From assembly GCA_013378335.1 (NCBI GenBank), contig CP040556.1, positions 992,001 to 1,056,000 of the forward strand: a stretch of DNA of 64,000 nt, given 5' to 3'. Under the pieces are notes generated by a model, which was not told the origin of the DNA, searched no databases, and saw nothing but the letters and a program-made list of their open reading frames with translations. Position numbers and translations under genes: made by a program. This stretch comes from Streptococcus sanguinis (lineage in GTDB: Bacteria; Bacillota; Bacilli; Lactobacillales; Streptococcaceae). Positions 28,585 to 37,505 of this stretch are shown here, one piece after another. Every line of letters starts with the position of its first letter. Position 1 is the first letter of the stretch.

Positions 28585-28705
28585 TTGACAACCCTATACT
28601 TATTTGATTGATATTGTGTTAAAATAAACAGAGAAAATAATAAGGATTGGCAAGGTATGCTTATTATTGGAATGATTTGACCATTGCTTGGAGAGGAATA
28701 TTAAA

Positions 28706-29503
28706 ATGAGATTATTCAATTATACATTTGAAGAAAGTCAATCTTTCGTTAATGAAGATATTGTAACTAAAGTAAAGACGAAAGGAAATTATAAAAGATT
28801 CATAGGATTTGCATTGTTTTCAATCTTGCTATATGTTTTATCTTTAGTAGTTCCTGTACTATTAAGCGGTGATACTATATATACTACGCAAAATTTCAGT
28901 TGGTTCAATGTACCTTTAATTCTTATGTTCCTTATGTTTTACATCATTTATATTATTTCCTCTATAAAATATAGAAACAATCCAATGATTTTAAAATATA
29001 TAACTTTTTGTTATATGCTTTTGTTAATATTCATAATGGAAATTTGTTTAACTTTATCAATAGCTTCACGAAGAAATCTTCTAGGAATTCTATCGGGATT
29101 TCTGTTTGTAATTGTCTGCTATTATCTCATGAGAACCGTTCCTAGAAAAATAAGAGAATCTATAGAAAATCGGGAACCATTTGTTCCTTTATCAGCTTTG
29201 TTTACGGAGAAAGTATCTGATGGCCTTATTTTTATAGGGGGAACGGGAATTACTGCTTTTTTAGCACTATTTGATCGTTCGACAGGAAGTGATACTAGGG
29301 GAGCAATTAATGCTATTGTCACACCTTTTGTGCCTGCGATTCTTTTATTTGCTATATATGTTTTTTCTATTGACATTCTGAGAGGATACTATCTCTTTAA
29401 ATATTCCGAACAATATCGGAAACAATTTGGCTACACAGTTAAGGACTGGTATGGAGAAAAATCGAAAGAATATAAGAAAACACAAAATAAGTTCACGGAA
29501 TGA
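28706..29503 (+). CDS. Polytopic membrane protein of unknown function
   Basis: A 265-residue protein with about six hydrophobic segments and a basic C-terminal tail; I do not recognise a family. The first 35 residues (NYTFEESQSFVNEDIVTKVK) and the loop between helices four and five are soluble. The ATG at 28706 follows GGAGAGGA at a good distance, whereas an in-frame TTG at 28688 overlaps that site. The gene is AT-rich and isolated between a terminator on each side, typical of an accessory gene in this window. A possible extended -10 (TGTTAAAAT) is at 28617-28625. Confidence 0.65.
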   Translation: MRLFNYTFEESQSFVNEDIVTKVKTKGNYKRFIGFALFSILLYVLSLVVPVLLSGDTIYTTQNFSWFNVPLILMFLMFYIIYIISSIKYRNNPMILKYITFCYMLLLIFIMEICLTLSIASRRNLLGILSGFLFVIVCYYLMRTVPRKIRESIENREPFVPLSALFTEKVSDGLIFIGGTGITAFLALFDRSTGSDTRGAINAIVTPFVPAILLFAIYVFSIDILRGYYLFKYSEQYRKQFGYTVKDWYGEKSKEYKKTQNKFTE

Positions 29504-29572
29504 TAGTTGATAAGAAATGTTTAGGAGTAAAGTGTTTAAATTATCCGAATATATTATTCTCTGCAAATCACG

Positions 29573-29611
29573 AAAAACCACAGAAATTCCTCGTGAACTT
29601 CTGTGGTTTCG
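29573..29611 (-). terminator. Terminator of pepT, possibly bidirectional
   Basis: A 10-bp stem AACCACAGAA/TTCTGTGGTT with a 13-base loop. The minus strand continues into TTTTTCG; the plus strand into TTCGTTTTTA, so it may also end the membrane-protein transcript. Confidence 0.8.
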
Positions 29612-29614
29612 TTT

Positions 29615-30837
29615 TTAATCTTGATAGGAAACAATGCCGATAATGGTATCGACAGCACGTTCCATGGTTTCTAGGCTGACATATTCGAAGCGGCCGTGCA
29701 TGTTTTCGCCACCAGCAAAGAGGTTAGGTGTCGGGATGCCCATAAAGGAAATTTTAGAGCCGTCAGTTCCGCCACGGATAGGCTCGATAATGGGCTGGAT
29801 GTCCAGACTTTCCATGACTGCTTTGGCGATATGGATAGGTGTCATGTCCTTTTCAATGACCTGCTTCATGTTGTAATACTGGTCTTTGAGGGTCAAGATA
29901 ACGCGCTCGCTGCCCAGCTCTTGGTTCATCGTTTCAGCAATGGTCCGCATAGCAGCTTTGCGATTTTCAAAAGCCTCTGTCTCAAAGTCACGAACAATGT
30001 AGCTAGCTTGAGCTTCTTCGACTGTACCAGTCAGGTTCATCAGGTGGTAGAAGCCTTGGTAGCCCTCGGTCTTCTCTGGTCGGTCGCTTTCTGGCAGTTG
30101 GTTGTGGAAGTCAATAGCCAATTGCAGAGCATTGACCATCTGGTCTTTGGCAGTTCCCGGATGGACATTGCGGCCTTGGAAGGTTAGTTCTGCTCCAGCA
30201 GCGCTAAAGGTTTCATACTGGAGTTCGCCTAGAGGTCCGCCATCTACTGTGTAGGCAAAGTCCACATCAAAGTCTTCAGCGTCAAACTTATCAGCACCGA
30301 TACCGATTTCTTCGTCTGGTCCAAAGCCAACTCGGATTTCTCCATGTTTGATTTCTGGATGGGCAGACAGGTATTCGATAGCTGTCATGATTTCAGCAAT
30401 ACCGGACTTGTCGTCTGCTCCCAAAAGAGTGGTTCCATCGGTCGTAATTAAGGTTTGACCCTTGTATTTATGGAGACTAGCAAAGTCAGCAGGATCTAAG
30501 TTAAAGCCAGATTGCCCCAGCGGAATCACACCGCCGTCATAATTCTCAATAACCTGCGGCTGGATGTTTTCTGCGTTGAAATCCGCCGTATCCATGTGGG
30601 AAATAAAGCCAATTTTCCGTGTAAAGCTAGGGTCGTTGGCTGGCAGAGTCCCAATAGCAAAGCCATTAGGCAAGTAGTAGACATTTTCCAAGCCAACCCG
30701 CTTCATCTCAGGGATGAGGACATTTTTGGCAAATCCACCTGACTCTGGGTGCTAGGTGTAGTAGTAGATGTCTCGTCTGAGCGCGTGTTGACCTTGACAT
30801 AAGTCAGGAAACGCTCTAAAAGATTGGGATATTTCAT
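29615..30837 (-). pseudogene. pepT: Tripeptidase PepT, frameshifted as read
   Basis: PepT is a dinuclear-zinc M20 aminopeptidase that releases the N-terminal residue of tripeptides in the cytoplasm. The start at 30837 ([20 protein letters not shown]) has an AAGGAG site. The frame breaks at the AAA run 30731-30733 on the plus strand; one added base gives [21 protein letters not shown] and a 407-residue enzyme, the family's normal length. Metal-site stretches [25 protein letters not shown] and [15 protein letters not shown] are present. As read, an intact 363-residue frame from ATG 30706 remains but lacks the first 44 residues. Confidence 0.92.
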
Positions 30838-30976
30838 AAATGCTCCTTGTTTCATTTCATTTAAGTCTATTTTAGCATATTCAGGGGCAGGTGAGAAATG
30901 TTTTTCGTTTCTTGAGGGCAAAGGTAAAATCTAGCAATTAGTTTTCTATCTTGTCAAAATCTGGTAAACTATATCT

Positions 30977-31747
30977 ATGCAAATGGAAAAAACAATTAGC
31001 AAAGCTGTGATTTTGGGGGCTTCGGGAGGTATAGGTCGTCAGTTGGCTAGTGAACTAGCTCAAAGGACAGACCATCTGGTCTTGGTCGGCAGAGATGGAG
31101 CGAAACTCACTCAGCTGCAAGAGGACTTGTCAGGAGCTAGAGCTAAGCTTTCCTGCAGAGTTTTGGATTTGCTGGATGCGACTGCTGTGGACGATTTTGC
31201 TCAGCAGCTAGAGGCGGATCTACTGATTAATTGCTGCGGTCTGGCTAATTTTGGTCCAGCGCTATCTCTTTCGGAAGCAGATGAAAATGCGATCTGGCAG
31301 GTTAATTACCAAGCAGCGATTCGGCTGATGAAGCAAGTTGTGGAGCGCAATCGCAAGATAAGACTTGTCCAACTTTCCTCTCTGGCAGCGCTTTGTCCCC
31401 ATCCTTATCTAGCGGCATACAGCGCTAGCAAGGCCGCTTTGCAGACTTACTGTCTAGCCTTGCAAGAAGAGCTGCGGCTCAAAGGCTCTGAGGCGAAAGT
31501 TTGTCTTTACATTTTAGGACCGGTTCAGACTGATATCTTTCCTCCAGAGCTGCAGGATGCTTTGGGTGGAAGTCAGTTGCAGATGAGCCCGGAGATAGCA
31601 GCACGACGCATCATCAGACTGCTCTATCAAGGCCGTTCCTATGCTATAGTGGGCAAGAGATATCGACTACTGGTTTGGCTCATGAAGCTACTTCCGCAAA
31701 GATGGATTATCCGTTTGATTGGCGCTTATCTACGAAAGGGGCTTTAA
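30977..31747 (+). CDS. Short-chain dehydrogenase/reductase
   Basis: This 256-residue Rossmann enzyme has the classical SDR pattern: GASGGIG near 14-20, NCCG in place of NNAG near 82, a catalytic serine in VQLSSLAAL, and YSASK with Tyr and Lys near 150-154. The C-terminal part is basic and hydrophobic and may touch the membrane. It starts close to a predicted promoter without a clear ribosome site. It overlaps or abuts the glycosyltransferase genes that follow and is likely the first gene of a four-gene operon. The substrate is unknown. Confidence 0.85.
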   Translation: MQMEKTISKAVILGASGGIGRQLASELAQRTDHLVLVGRDGAKLTQLQEDLSGARAKLSCRVLDLLDATAVDDFAQQLEADLLINCCGLANFGPALSLSEADENAIWQVNYQAAIRLMKQVVERNRKIRLVQLSSLAALCPHPYLAAYSASKAALQTYCLALQEELRLKGSEAKVCLYILGPVQTDIFPPELQDALGGSQLQMSPEIAARRIIRLLYQGRSYAIVGKRYRLLVWLMKLLPQRWIIRLIGAYLRKGL

Positions 31748-31749
31748 TC

Positions 31750-32891
31750 ATGAAACTTATTTTTTTCCTGTTGGCTGCTGCCTACCTGCTTATTTTTATC
31801 TTGCGTTGGCTCTTGTCTTTGGCTTATTTGAAAAAGGGCAGAGCTCTTCATCAGACTTTCAAGAGGAGCTTTATACGGTGGTCCAGCCCATCCTATCTGG
31901 TGACCCTCGTTTGGAAAATGACTTGCTAGCCAATCTCCAGCAGACAGACAAAGTAGAGTTTTATTGGCTGATTGATCAGTCTGACCCAGAGGCTCAGCGA
32001 GTGGCTGATAAGATTTGTCAAAATCCTTCTTATGCCCAGCGTATTCACATTTTTCTCATGGAGGATGTCCCTCAGGGGATTAATCCTAAGAGTTATAAGA
32101 TTGAGCAGATTATAGATGAGCTGACCCGGCCTTATCTGATTGTTCTCGACGACGACAGCGTCATTGATTTTTCAAAAATGGGAGAGTTGACGGATTATAT
32201 GGGAGAGAATGTTATTCTGACCGGCATTCCCTATAATCAGGAGCGAAGCAATTTCTGGTCCAAACTAGTAGCTGCTTTTGTCAATGGCAATTCTTTCATT
32301 ACCTATTTTACCATGGCAGAAGTCAAAGCCAATCACTCAATTAATGGAATGTTCTACATTTTACCGCTTGAACTGGCTAGGGGGCAGAAGCTTTTCAGTG
32401 TTATAAAGGACTACCTATGTGATGATTTGGCTGTAGCGGATTTTCTGCGCAGCAAGGGAGTGGAGATTATCCAGACGCGGGTAACCTGTAATGTTCGGAC
32501 TACTATCAAGGATGCCAAGCAATATTTGCTGCAGATGAAGCGTTGGCTGCTTTTTAGCTCTATCTATCTGAAGGAGCACTTGGACTGGAAAGTTATTATT
32601 TTAATTGCATTGCCTAGTTTCCTGCCTCTTACTGCCTTGCTCATTAGTTTCTTTCTTGGCTGGCGTTTTGTACTTCTGGCTTTGTTTTTGCTCTTGGTCA
32701 AGGCGGTTTGGATGCTGGCTTATCGTCGCCTTATCCTAACCGGCCGGCCGTATCTGGATGAGGTGTTTTACGAGGTACTGAATGACCTTGTCTTGCCTTG
32801 GCTTTTCCTCTATGTCTTGCTTAGTCCGCCTCTGATTAACTGGCGGGGAAGAAAGATTCGAGTGACGGATGGGAAAATCCGCTATGAGTAA
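31750..32891 (+). pseudogene. Membrane glycosyltransferase (family 2-like), frameshifted as read
   Basis: ATG 31750 follows the SDR stop by two bases and encodes an N-terminal membrane helix (LIFFLLAAAYLLIFILRWLL). The frame is lost at the three-T run 31857-31859; one added T continues as FQEELYTVVQPILSGDPRLENDLL to 32891, giving 380 residues. The body has a GT2-like core with the metal-binding VLDDDSVID, an ED-like DDLAVADFL, QMKRWLL resembling QxxRW, and at least two C-terminal membrane helices. This resembles processive or ceramide-type GT2 enzymes. An upstream TTG opening for the second frame has no ribosome site. Confidence 0.75.
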
Positions 32892-33531
32892 GATGAAGCA
32901 GTACTTGGATAAGTTGGATGCTCTGTCGCTAGGCCAAACCATGTTGAAATCTAGCAAGGTCTTGCTTTTTCTCAGTGGCAGCAGTCATTTGGACTGCGCT
33001 AGTCTCACTGCTGGACAGCTTGAGTTTCTTGAACAGATTTGTCCACCGGATTTCTCAGTGGTGGCTAGCAATTTTCCATTTAATCAGAAATTTGAGCATG
33101 AGCGACAAACCCAAGTTTCCTTGTTGACAGCATCCATTTCCAATATCCGTTACTATTGGCATACTCTCTGCAATCTTCGCTTTCAGGAGGCTTTACAGCA
33201 TCACTTGTCTCCTTTACTGGATGCTGAGGAGGCTGTCATTATCTGCAAAAGCTCTGGACTCAATATGCTAACCCAGTGGCTAGAGGGCTTGGGTGAGGAA
33301 AATCTGCCGTACAGACTGAGAGTGATTGCGCTGGGGCCTGTTTCACAGAGACTCCTAAATCGCAAGGATATTGACTTGCTGGTCATTAAGGGCAGGAATG
33401 ACATTTACAGCAGATTTCTAGATGGCCATCCAGCTGATGTGATGGTGGATAGCAACCATTTTGATTATGAATACAGGGAAGATGTGAAAGGATTAGTTTA
33501 TGACTGGATTAGAAAAAGTGATAAAGATTGA
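32884..33531 (+). CDS. Hypothetical protein in the glycosyltransferase cluster
   Basis: A 215-residue protein translated from ATG 32884, which overlaps the previous stop in the ATGAGTAA arrangement. It has alternating hydrophobic strands (SKVLLFLSGSSHLDC, EEAVIICKSSGLNML, LRVIALGP, DIDLLVIKG) that suggest an alpha/beta fold; the CKSSG turn could be a nucleophile elbow of an alpha/beta hydrolase, but a full catalytic triad is not evident to me. I do not recognise a named family. Overlaps on both sides show it belongs to the four-gene operon. Confidence 0.6.
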   Translation: MSKMKQYLDKLDALSLGQTMLKSSKVLLFLSGSSHLDCASLTAGQLEFLEQICPPDFSVVASNFPFNQKFEHERQTQVSLLTASISNIRYYWHTLCNLRFQEALQHHLSPLLDAEEAVIICKSSGLNMLTQWLEGLGEENLPYRLRVIALGPVSQRLLNRKDIDLLVIKGRNDIYSRFLDGHPADVMVDSNHFDYEYREDVKGLVYDWIRKSDKD

Positions 33532-34783
33532 TGTGATTAGTGTGCCTTTTAGTGGACATTTGCTGCCTACTTTGACCTTAGTCAAGCCTCTGCTAGCGGA
33601 TCCGCGTTTTCAGATTCGGGTTATCACTGGCTGTCAAAAGAAAGAGCTGGTAGAGGAAATCGGTTTTGACTGTCTGGCACTCTTTCCAGAAAGACCGACA
33701 GTGATGGAGGACATCGCCAATACACCGCAGCAAAGCAATCCCCTGATTACTTATCAGCAGTTTCGGGCTAATTCTAGACTAATTCCAGAAGTTATAGACG
33801 AATTAAATCGAATTTGGCAAGAGGGCAGCAAACCGGATTTGGTCATAGCGGACTTTGTTGCTTCGCCAGCAGGCTTGATTTCTGATCGCTTTGGCATTCC
33901 CTGGATAACTACGATTCCGAGTCCCGTTGCGATTGAGTGCCGGACGACAACTCCGACCTATTTGGGAGGTTGGAAACCTCATCAGGGTGTCTTGTACAAA
34001 TTCAGAGATGTCTTAGGCAGGCAAGCTATTCGTTGTGGAAAGAAAATGGCCTTTGCTTTAGTCCGGAAGAGTTTGGGAGATTATCAAGATTTTAAACTCT
34101 ATCGGGAAGACGGTACAGAAGCCATTTATTCGCCGTACTCTATCTTAGCTTTGGGCATGAAAGAGCTAGAGTTTCGAGACGATTTTCCTAAGCAGCTTCG
34201 CTGGGTTGGTTACAAATGCCTGTCCTTTGATCGTCTGCCTGCAGCTCATGAGTCTTATTTTGAGACCGAAAAGAAGCGGGTTTTAGTGACTTGCGGCACT
34301 CATTTGAAATGGGAGAAGGAGCGCATGGTGGAGCGGGCGAAAAAGCTAAGCCAGCTCTACCCAGATTACCTCTTTTACGTCACCTTGGGAGAATCTAGTG
34401 GCTTGGGCAATGCTCCGAAGAGACTTGCGGAAAACCTGCTGCTCTTTGACTATCTGCCCTATACCGATATTCTGGATAAGATAGATTTTGCCATTCAGCA
34501 CGCAGGAACGGGTATTATGATGGCCTGTATTGAGCATGAGATTCCCAGTCTCATTTTGCCGCAGGATTATGACCAGTTTGACAATGCCGTTCGTGCTGAG
34601 CTGGCCCAGGTGGGGTTGGTTGCTCGCAGAAAGACTGATGCAGAAGTGCTGCGGCTTTTTAAAGAATTGACGAATCGCGCGGACTGGTCTCAGTTGAAAA
34701 CTCTTGCCCAGCAAAGCAAAGAATATCAGCCTACAGAGATTCTCTATCAAGAGCTGGGGTGCCTGCTTAATATTGATTTATAA
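33500..34783 (+). CDS. UDP-sugar glycosyltransferase, GT1/MGT type
   Basis: This 427-residue enzyme has the GT-B architecture. The N-terminal acceptor domain begins VISVPFSGHLLPTLTLVKPL, with the HxxP-like catalytic-histidine region. The C-terminal nucleotide-sugar domain includes VTCGTH, LLFDYLPYTDIL and IQHAGTGIMMACIEHEIPSLILPQDYDQFDNA, which matches the GT1 donor motif with its HxGxG and terminal DQ pair. Such enzymes glycosylate lipids, macrolides or other small molecules. It overlaps its upstream neighbour by 32 bases. Together with the SDR and GT2-like genes it may make a glycolipid; the product is unknown. Confidence 0.85.
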   Translation: MTGLEKVIKIDVISVPFSGHLLPTLTLVKPLLADPRFQIRVITGCQKKELVEEIGFDCLALFPERPTVMEDIANTPQQSNPLITYQQFRANSRLIPEVIDELNRIWQEGSKPDLVIADFVASPAGLISDRFGIPWITTIPSPVAIECRTTTPTYLGGWKPHQGVLYKFRDVLGRQAIRCGKKMAFALVRKSLGDYQDFKLYREDGTEAIYSPYSILALGMKELEFRDDFPKQLRWVGYKCLSFDRLPAAHESYFETEKKRVLVTCGTHLKWEKERMVERAKKLSQLYPDYLFYVTLGESSGLGNAPKRLAENLLLFDYLPYTDILDKIDFAIQHAGTGIMMACIEHEIPSLILPQDYDQFDNAVRAELAQVGLVARRKTDAEVLRLFKELTNRADWSQLKTLAQQSKEYQPTEILYQELGCLLNIDL

Positions 34784-34848
34784 TTGGAGAATTCAACAAA
34801 CTATTAAAGTATGTCTCCAACATTAAAATATCTGAATTATTAAATTTC

Positions 34849-34877
34849 CCTATTCTTTTCAAGGAATAGGTTTTTTG
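34849..34877 (+). terminator. Terminator of the glycosyltransferase cluster
   Basis: Stem CCTATTC/GAATAGG with an eight-base loop, followed by six T. Confidence 0.85.
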
Positions 34878-34975
34878 GTCTATTCAAGTCTTTTTTAAGA
34901 TGTTAAAATGAAAGTGATTACAAACAAGTCATTGGAAAGTCTTCTTGGCTTTCTCGGAGTGACAGAAGAGGAAAG

Positions 34976-36073
34976 ATGATGAAGAAAGCAATTCTAATGA
35001 TGACTTTTGGCTCGCCAGAGGAGATTAGCTTTGAGGGAGTGGCTGAATTTTTCACCAATATTCGCCGCGGTGTCAGACCGCAAGACCATGAGATTCAGAC
35101 CCTCTATGATAACTATGTCCTCATCGGTGGAACGCCTCTGCAGCGTATCAGTCTAGAAGAGGTGGAAAAGGTTCGTCAGCGTTTGGCTGGTGAGTATGCG
35201 GTTTATTTTGCCAATAAATTTTCACGTCCTTTTATACCAGATGTGATTGAGCAGATGGAAGAGGATGGTATTGAGGATAGTATCTGTTTGATTCTAGAGC
35301 CTCATTTTTCTTACTATTCTGTCATGGGCTATGAGAAGTTTATCCAGAGTGATTCCATCCGCTTTAATATCATTAAGGAATGGTACCAGGAAGAAGCTAT
35401 TCTTGATTATTGGGCAGAGGAGCTGAGAAAGATTCTTACAGAAGAGGTTGGAGAAGAGACCTTCAAGATTTTCTTTTCAGCCCACAGTGTGCCTATTCTG
35501 GCCTTGGATTTCGGAGATCCTTACATTGATCAGATTTATGACAATGCCCGTTTGATTGCTGACAGGTTGGGTTTGACAGAGGAGGATTATCTCAATGTTT
35601 GGCAGAGTGAGAGTGACATTGGGCTCCCTTGGATCAAACCTGATGTACTGGACTACATGCGCCAGCAAGAAACACATCCGCAGCATTATATTTTTGTGCC
35701 GATTAGCTTTATCAGTGAGCATATAGAGGTCCTTTTTGACAATGACGTGGAGTGCAAGGAACTTTGCGAAGATTTGGGTGTTGCCTATCATAGACCGCCT
35801 ATGCCCAATGCAGATGACCGTCTAATTGATACCCTGATTCAAAGTATCCGCCGCCATGAGCATGAACCCTTCAAAGAATGTTTTCCAGAAGAAGAAACCT
35901 TCGATGAATTACAGCCATCGGAGGAGAGCAGCCAGATTCTTGCAGAGGATGCAGAGCTGAAAATGCCAGATTTCGTCAAGAAGCTAATTGAGAAAAAGGG
36001 GCGTGAGAATGTTAAGATGCCGTATTTTGTCAAGAAAATGCTGGAGAAAGCAGGAAAGCTGCCCAAGAGTTGA
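34976..36073 (+). CDS. hemH: Ferrochelatase with a C-terminal repeat tail
   Basis: The 365-residue protein has the ferrochelatase fold signatures: [17 protein letters not shown], the catalytic histidine H170 in FFSAHSVP, and [13 protein letters not shown] with the conserved glutamates. Ferrochelatases insert iron into coproporphyrin III or protoporphyrin IX, or can run as porphyrin-handling enzymes. No other haem-synthesis gene is in the window and streptococci usually lack the pathway, so it may act on scavenged porphyrin; this is inference. After about residue 315 there are two similar units, [11 protein letters not shown] and [11 protein letters not shown], that resemble the PCP_red helix motif and are not part of the core enzyme. 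GAGGAAAG precedes ATG 34976/34979. Confidence 0.88.
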   Translation: MMKKAILMMTFGSPEEISFEGVAEFFTNIRRGVRPQDHEIQTLYDNYVLIGGTPLQRISLEEVEKVRQRLAGEYAVYFANKFSRPFIPDVIEQMEEDGIEDSICLILEPHFSYYSVMGYEKFIQSDSIRFNIIKEWYQEEAILDYWAEELRKILTEEVGEETFKIFFSAHSVPILALDFGDPYIDQIYDNARLIADRLGLTEEDYLNVWQSESDIGLPWIKPDVLDYMRQQETHPQHYIFVPISFISEHIEVLFDNDVECKELCEDLGVAYHRPPMPNADDRLIDTLIQSIRRHEHEPFKECFPEEETFDELQPSEESSQILAEDAELKMPDFVKKLIEKKGRENVKMPYFVKKMLEKAGKLPKS

Positions 36074-36124
36074 TTGTTCATATTCGTTGATGACTTTATA
36101 AGATTATTCTAGAAGGAGAAAACC

Positions 36125-36490
36125 GTGAGACTTTGGCACCAAGATTTAATTGAAAAACTTCCGCGCCAGCAGCTTTTAGGCCAGCACCGAGAGTGTGCAG
36201 CCTTACGTGGTCGAGGGTGGGGCAAGCCGCATGCGACGGTCAACTATGTTTTTGAGCATAGCCCTTATTACCTGTGTGCTTATCATCTCTTGATTATGGA
36301 GGAGATGCAACGACGGGGCTATCAGCCGGATCCTCTTTGGCTGGATAAGGACTACCGTGGCAAGACCTGTCCACCTTACCAGCAGTTGCCAGCTGAGGAG
36401 CTCGAACATCCTATTTATCCGGAGCATGACGCAGCCTATCTGAAAGAATGCTTGGAAAATCTGAAGGATAAGGGAATAGATATTGTCTGA
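36125..36490 (+). CDS. Pyrimidine-dimer DNA glycosylase-like protein
   Basis: A 121-residue protein opening MRLWHQDLIEKLPRQQLLGQHRECAALRG (shown here in part by its motif LPRQQLLGQHRECAALRG), the hallmark of the small Pyr_excise/TIGR02328 family related to T4 endonuclease V. These are thought to act on UV photoproducts, but the bacterial members are little studied. The GTG start at 36125 follows AGAAGGAG. It is 51 bases behind hemH and is probably co-transcribed. Confidence 0.75.
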   Translation: MRLWHQDLIEKLPRQQLLGQHRECAALRGRGWGKPHATVNYVFEHSPYYLCAYHLLIMEEMQRRGYQPDPLWLDKDYRGKTCPPYQQLPAEELEHPIYPEHDAAYLKECLENLKDKGIDIV

Positions 36491-36531
36491 TTCCCAAGTG
36501 CCAAGATGGCATAGTATTAGAGATATAGAAC

Positions 36532-36563
36532 AAAAAAGGAAGAGACAGCGCTCTTCCTTTTTG
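36532..36563 (+). terminator. Bidirectional terminator between convergent genes
   Basis: A perfect 12-bp stem AAAAAGGAAGAG/CTCTTCCTTTTT with loop ACAGCG serves the hemH unit on the plus strand and the HAD gene on the minus strand. Confidence 0.85.
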
Positions 36564-36567
36564 CCTT

Positions 36568-37383
36568 TTATGAGTTCAAAATATACTTCTCAATAGCTGT
36601 AGCGACCCCATTTTCGTCACAGCTGTCTGTGACGGCATCGGCTAGGCTTTTGACATAGTCTGAAGCATTACCCATAGCAACACCGAGACCTGCATATTCC
36701 AGCATCTCGATGTCGTTGTTGGCATCACCGATTGCCATGATTTCCTGAGGCTTGACGTCCAATTGTTTAGCCAATCGCTCCAGGGCAAAGGCTTTGGTCA
36801 CACCAGACGGCATGGCCTCGTAAATGACTGACTGAGAGCGAACGCCGCTGAAACGCTGGCAGATTTCTTGACCAAAGTCAGCTTCAAAAGCATCTACCTG
36901 CTCTTGGCTGCCTAAAAACATAGCTTGAAACATTCTGTGTTGATCACTGCAAGCTTCTTCCAGACTAATCTCGGTTGGACTAGTAAAGACTAAGCTAGCG
37001 TCATTCACGACATAGGAACTGGCTTTTTCTCCGACGACGAAATAATGCTCTTCATCAAAGAGAGTCAGCTGGACAGGGCTATTTTCAGAAAGGCTATATA
37101 GATAGCGAATATCCTGACCGCTCAGCTCTTGCCAGTCTACCAGACTCCAGTCGCTGGTCTGGTGTGTAGCGCAGCCATTGTCCACGATGATATATTCATT
37201 TTCTTGTGTCAGGCCCAGCTTGTCATAATAAGGCTTGACGCCAACCAAGGGACGACCTGTGCAAAGAACCAATTTGACTCCTTTTTCAATAGCTTGGTGG
37301 ATAGCCTCAATGTGAGCCTGGGGAATTTCTTTTTTGCTGTTGAGCAAGGTGCCGTCCATATCAAGTGCAAGAATTTTAATCAT
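36568..37383 (-). CDS. Cof-type HAD-superfamily phosphatase
   Basis: This 271-residue hydrolase has motif I LDMDGTLLN (nucleophile D8, general acid D10), motif II LCTGRP, a lysine-bearing motif III in GVTKAFAL, and motif IV IGDANNDIEML. The C2B cap between motifs II and III marks the Cof/YidA subfamily, which dephosphorylates sugar phosphates and flavin or PLP precursors. The specific substrate cannot be told. It is divergent from lepA. Confidence 0.92.
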   Translation of the reverse strand: MIKILALDMDGTLLNSKKEIPQAHIEAIHQAIEKGVKLVLCTGRPLVGVKPYYDKLGLTQENEYIIVDNGCATHQTSDWSLVDWQELSGQDIRYLYSLSENSPVQLTLFDEEHYFVVGEKASSYVVNDASLVFTSPTEISLEEACSDQHRMFQAMFLGSQEQVDAFEADFGQEICQRFSGVRSQSVIYEAMPSGVTKAFALERLAKQLDVKPQEIMAIGDANNDIEMLEYAGLGVAMGNASDYVKSLADAVTDSCDENGVATAIEKYILNS

Positions 37384-37467
37384 AAAGTGTCTCCAAAATT
37401 ATTCTCTGACTAGTATAGCATAATTTATAGAGAAAGTCCGAGTCTATAGGAAAAATCACTGGTCTTG

Positions 37468-37476
37468 TGTTATAAT
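37468..37476 (+). promoter_or_regulatory. Extended -10 promoter of lepA
   Basis: TGTTATAAT, with TATAAT at 37471-37476, about 30 bases before the start. No clear -35. Confidence 0.6.
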
Positions 37477-37505
37477 AAATAGAATACCCTAAAAGGATGA
37501 GAAAA

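Noticed and set aside
29696..30187. 163-codon plus-strand frame antisense to pepT
   Set aside because: Shadow of the pepT coding sequence with no start context.
31719..32891. A 390-residue glycosyltransferase starting at the TTG at 31719
   Set aside because: Its first 45 codons are out-of-frame translation of the SDR end and of the real N-terminal membrane helix; the ATG at 31750 plus one T gives the coherent protein.
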